Below are positions 61,239 through 64,000 of a stretch of 64,000 nucleotides of DNA, piece after piece. The position numbers were made by a program, and so were the translations under genes. How positions within the stretch are numbered: position 1 is the first letter of the stretch; each line of letters opens with the position of its first letter. The stretch covers positions 558,001 through 622,000 of the forward strand of contig NZ_JBDNCH010000002.1 in assembly GCF_039769985.1 (NCBI RefSeq), given 5' to 3'. Source of the DNA: Ponticoccus litoralis (lineage in GTDB: Bacteria > Pseudomonadota > Alphaproteobacteria > Rhodobacterales > Rhodobacteraceae). Under the pieces are notes generated by a model that saw nothing but the letters and a program-made list of their open reading frames with translations, had not been told where the DNA came from and did not search any database.

Positions 61239-62438
61239 ATGTTCGGACTTGAGAAAAGAGACAGCCTTCTGCTGCTGATCGTCGCCATCCTGACGATGTG
61301 CGCCCCCTTCATCCTGAACCCCTTCCCGACCGGTTCGGCCCTCGCGCAGTTCAACGCGGGCTACCCGGACCTGATGCAGCGATTCGTGATCTTCGGGATC
61401 TTCGCCATCGGCTTCAACATCCTCTTCGGCCTGACCGGCTACCTGTCCTTCGGCCATGCGGCCTTCCTTGGGGTGGGGTCCTACTCGGCGGTCTGGATGT
61501 TCAAGCTCTTGTCGATGAACATCGTCCCGGCGATCATCCTGTCGGTGCTGATCGCGGGCCTCTTCGCCCCGGTCATCGGCTTCGTCTCGCTGCGCCGGAC
61601 CGGGATCTACTTCTCGATCCTGACGCTGGCCTTCGCGCAGATGTCCTTTGCGCTGGCCTATTCGGTGCTGACGCCGATCACCAACGGCGAGACCGGGTTG
61701 CAACTGACGCTGGACGATCCGCGGGTGCTGGGCGTCTCGGCCACCGCCGACGGCTCGATCCCCGTGACCAACCTCTTTGGGCTGGAAATGCGCTCGGCCT
61801 ACGAGATGGCCGTCGGCCCGTGGAGCTTCACCTTCTCGGCGGGCTACTACGTCTGCGCCGTCGTCATGCTGCTGGCCTTCTACCTGTCGATCCGCATCTT
61901 CCGGTCGCCCTTCGGGATGATGCTGCGGGCGATCAAGTCGAACCAGACGCGGATGAACTACACCGGCCTGAACCCCAAGCCCTACACGCTGGCGGCCTTC
62001 GTGATCTCGGGCATGTACGCGGGCCTTGCGGGCGGGCTGATGGCCTCCATGGATCCGCTGGCCGGGGCCGAGCGGATGCAGTGGACCGCCTCGGGCGAGG
62101 TTGTCCTGATGACCATCCTCGGCGGTGCCGGCACCCTGATCGGGCCGGTGCTGGGCGCGGGTCTGATCAAGTATTTCGAGAACATCTTCTCGAAGATCAA
62201 CGACAACGTCCTGCACGGCTGGTTCGCCTTCATGCCCGACGGGATCGAGGACCTCATGGTCACCGTGGTGCATCCCTTCGTCGGCAAGGGCTGGCACCTG
62301 ACCCTTGGCATCATGTTCATGCTGGTGGTGATCTTCCTGCCCGGCGGCCTTGTCGAGGGTGGCCAGCGGATCGGACGCATGATCCGCGGCAAGAAGACCG
62401 AAAAGGCCAAATCCACCGCCACCAAGCCCGCAGAGTAA
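61239..62438 (+). CDS. Liv-type ABC transporter permease (LivM-like)
   Basis: The 399-residue permease has the typical FGIFAIGFNILFGLTGYLSFGHAAFLGVGSYSA segment, the EAA-like loop RSPFGMMLRAIKSNQTRMNYTGLNPKPYTLAAFVISGMYAGLAGGLMA and GAGTLIGPVLGAGLIKYFEN near the C-terminus, then a basic tail (GKKTEKAKSTATKPAE). It pairs with the LivH-like protein. Confidence 0.93.
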   Translation: MFGLEKRDSLLLLIVAILTMCAPFILNPFPTGSALAQFNAGYPDLMQRFVIFGIFAIGFNILFGLTGYLSFGHAAFLGVGSYSAVWMFKLLSMNIVPAIILSVLIAGLFAPVIGFVSLRRTGIYFSILTLAFAQMSFALAYSVLTPITNGETGLQLTLDDPRVLGVSATADGSIPVTNLFGLEMRSAYEMAVGPWSFTFSAGYYVCAVVMLLAFYLSIRIFRSPFGMMLRAIKSNQTRMNYTGLNPKPYTLAAFVISGMYAGLAGGLMASMDPLAGAERMQWTASGEVVLMTILGGAGTLIGPVLGAGLIKYFENIFSKINDNVLHGWFAFMPDGIEDLMVTVVHPFVGKGWHLTLGIMFMLVVIFLPGGLVEGGQRIGRMIRGKKTEKAKSTATKPAE

Positions 62439-62450
62439 GGAGAGACCACC

Positions 62451-63206
62451 ATGGGAATTCTCGAAGTCAAGGACGTGGGCAAACGCTTCGGCGGTCTTCA
62501 GGCCCTCTCGGACGTCAACCTGAGCGTGGCAGAGAACACCTGCCACGCGATCATCGGGCCGAACGGCGCGGGCAAGTCGACGCTGCTCAACTGCCTCGTC
62601 GGCAAGCTGATCCCGGACACCGGCTCGGTGCTTTTCGACGGCCAGTCGGTGCTGGGGCGCAGCCCGCACGAGATCAACCAGCTGGGCATCTCGCGCGTGT
62701 TCCAGACGCCCGAGATCTTCGGCGACCTGACCGTCATGGAGAACATGATGATCCCGCTTTTCGCCAAGCGCGACGGGGCCTACCGCCTGCACGCGGTGAA
62801 GGGCATGTGGAGCGAGCGCGCGCTGGTCGAAGAAGCCGAGCGCATGCTGGACGAGGTCAACATGGCCGACAAGCGCAACATGCATTCGGCCTCGATGTCG
62901 CGCGGCGACAAGCGACGGCTCGAGATGGCCATGTGCCTCGTGCAGGACCCCAAGCTGCTGCTGCTGGACGAGCCGACCGCCGGGATGGCGCGCGCCGACA
63001 CCAACAACACCATCGATCTGCTGAAAGAGATCAAGGAAAAGCGCGACATCACCATCGCCATCATCGAACACGATATGCACGTGGTGTTTTCCCTCGCCGA
63101 CCGGATCACCGTGCTGGCGCAGGGCACCCCGCTGGTCGAGGACCTGCCCGAGAAGATCAAGGGCCACCCCAAGGTGCGCGAGGCCTACCTGGGCGAGGCC
63201 GCCTGA
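62451..63206 (+). CDS. Liv-type ABC transporter ATPase (LivG-like)
   Basis: The 251-residue ATPase has Walker A GPNGAGKST, Walker B LLLLDEPTAGM and the switch histidine in IEHDMHVVFSLADRITVL. The signature motif is unusual: SMSRGDKRRLEMAMCL instead of LSxGxxQ. A GGAGA ribosome-binding site precedes the ATG after the LivM-like gene. Confidence 0.92.
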   Translation: MGILEVKDVGKRFGGLQALSDVNLSVAENTCHAIIGPNGAGKSTLLNCLVGKLIPDTGSVLFDGQSVLGRSPHEINQLGISRVFQTPEIFGDLTVMENMMIPLFAKRDGAYRLHAVKGMWSERALVEEAERMLDEVNMADKRNMHSASMSRGDKRRLEMAMCLVQDPKLLLLDEPTAGMARADTNNTIDLLKEIKEKRDITIAIIEHDMHVVFSLADRITVLAQGTPLVEDLPEKIKGHPKVREAYLGEAA

Positions 63207-63296
63207 CCCCGGCGGGCGGGCCCCGAACCCCACCCCGCCGCGCCACTCCACCCGGGGCCTGAACCCGCCCCGCCGCGAACACGAGGGACCATCCCG

Positions 63297-64000
63297 ATGA
63301 ACGTCAGACCCGACTTTTCCAAACACGCCAACCAGGCCGAAACCGCGCCCGCCTTTCTGTCCGTCTGGGACATGCATGCCTATTACGGCGAAAGCTACAT
63401 CGTGCAGGGCATTTCCTTCAACGTGCACGAGGGCGAGATCCTCGCCCTGCTGGGCCGCAACGGGGCCGGCAAGACGACGACCCTGCGGTCGATCGCGCGG
63501 ATGGACAGCCCGCAAGTCAACCAGGGCGAGATCTGGCTGGATCACCAGCCGCTGCACAATATGCGGTCGCATCAGGCGGCGCAGGTGGGGCTGGGGCTGG
63601 TGCCCGAGGACCGCTCGATCATCCCCGGGCTGACGGTCGAGGAAAACCTGAAGCTGGCGCAGATCGCCCCGCCCATCGGCTGGTCCATCGAACGGCTCTA
63701 CGACCTTTTTCCGCGCCTCGGCGAGCGCCGCAATCAAGAGGGAGTGACGCTGTCGGGTGGCGAGCAGCAGATGTTGTCCATCGCCCGGGCGCTGGCGCGT
63801 GACATCAAGGTGCTGCTGCTGGACGAGCCCTACGAAGGCCTCGCCCCGGTGATCGTCGACGAGATCGAAAAGACCCTGCGCCACATCAAGGAACAGGGCA
63901 TGACCACCATCATCGTGGAACAGAACGCGGTGCGCGCGCTGCAACTGGCGGACCGGGCGGTGATCCTCGACACCGGTTCCATCGTCTTCGACGGTTCCGC
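63297..64000 (+). CDS. Liv-type ABC transporter ATPase (LivF-like), cut by window end
   Basis: At least 234 residues are present. Start MNVRPDFSKHANQAETAPAFLSVWDMHAYYGESYIVQGISF; Walker A is GRNGAGKTT, signature LSGGEQQMLSIARALARD and Walker B VLLLDEPYEGLAP. The frame is open to the last base of the window. The 30-residue N-terminal extension before the ATPase fold is longer than in typical LivF. It is the fifth gene of the operon; an acyl-CoA synthetase gene may follow outside the window. Confidence 0.9.
   Translation, partial: MNVRPDFSKHANQAETAPAFLSVWDMHAYYGESYIVQGISFNVHEGEILALLGRNGAGKTTTLRSIARMDSPQVNQGEIWLDHQPLHNMRSHQAAQVGLGLVPEDRSIIPGLTVEENLKLAQIAPPIGWSIERLYDLFPRLGERRNQEGVTLSGGEQQMLSIARALARDIKVLLLDEPYEGLAPVIVDEIEKTLRHIKEQGMTTIIVEQNAVRALQLADRAVILDTGSIVFDGS

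Noticed and set aside
61179..63944. A 921-codon open frame on the minus strand
   Set aside because: It is antisense to the livM, livG and livF-like genes, whose families are certain, and its composition is that of a GC-rich shadow frame.

Overview
The window is a stretch of chromosome from a high-GC alphaproteobacterium, most likely a member of the Rhodobacteraceae/Roseobacteraceae (order Rhodobacterales). The evidence is the strongly GC-biased codon use, the GapR (DUF2312) nucleoid protein, a pcm-tolC-PopZ-like gene order, a DUF6280-type small protein, the tRNA-Trp/secE/nusG/rplK/rplA block and a two-gene YeeE/YedE plus persulfide-dioxygenase locus. I see no prophage, integrase, transposase, CRISPR array or rRNA operon. 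Four tRNA genes are present: Glu(TTC), Trp(CCA), Cys(GCA) and Thr(TGT).

Layout. 0-3 kb: HAD phosphatase, DUF3572 protein, and a PleD-like diguanylate cyclase followed by a degenerate tandem repeat. 3-5.4 kb: an apparent operon of secreted EF-hand protein, ECF sigma factor, membrane anti-sigma-like protein and CpxP-like periplasmic protein. 5.5-12 kb: DUF983, NUDIX, esterase, LysR, lipoprotein, and a His/Cys-rich protein beside a PepSY membrane protein. 12-21 kb: gdhA, tRNA-Glu, recJ, glpX, hom, a TetR regulator with a palindromic operator, a lipoprotein cytochrome c and a DMT transporter. 21.6-25.2 kb: rplA, rplK, nusG, secE and tRNA-Trp. 24.4-27.2 kb: three genes for small secreted proteins built from a shared ~45-residue repeat, around a ZntB-type transporter. 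27.4-40.9 kb: lolD/lolC, hisC, a tyrosine phosphatase coupled to an ABC exporter, a glycosyltransferase, ygfZ, GNAT, efp, a DUF6280-type protein, a PopZ-like protein, tolC and pcm. 41-48.5 kb: tRNAs, a lone Fbp-type permease, then the Anbu peptidase / transglutaminase / alpha-E / ATP-grasp cluster. 48.6-52.2 kb: gapR, small proteins, and the sulfide/persulfide operon. 52.4-64 kb: an orphan FliM-like protein, a transporter-fused histidine kinase with its response regulator, an ScfR-like regulator, and a five-gene Liv-type ABC uptake operon cut by the window end.

Two sequence-wide observations matter for any reader. First, at least 16, probably 17, single-base frame disruptions occur in otherwise well-conserved genes (recJ, hisC, glpX, lolC, pleD, the SSS-type kinase and others). 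Each can be repaired by one base, and the repaired proteins look normal, so I treat them as probable sequence errors and annotate these genes as coding. Second, several dispersed intergenic elements recur: a hairpin plus GAGGTATTTGG...AAGAAGAAG motif (five copies), paired AT-rich dyads (two copies) and a GATCACG-NCGN-CGTGA inverted repeat found in three divergent intergenic regions.

Functionally, the most coherent systems are the Anbu cluster (a predicted peptide-tagging or peptide-synthesis and self-compartmentalising peptidase pathway), the H2S/persulfide detoxification operon, and the kinase-regulator-ABC locus that probably senses and imports a small carboxylate or amide. The most novel-looking item is the family of small secreted repeat proteins at 24.4-27.2 kb.
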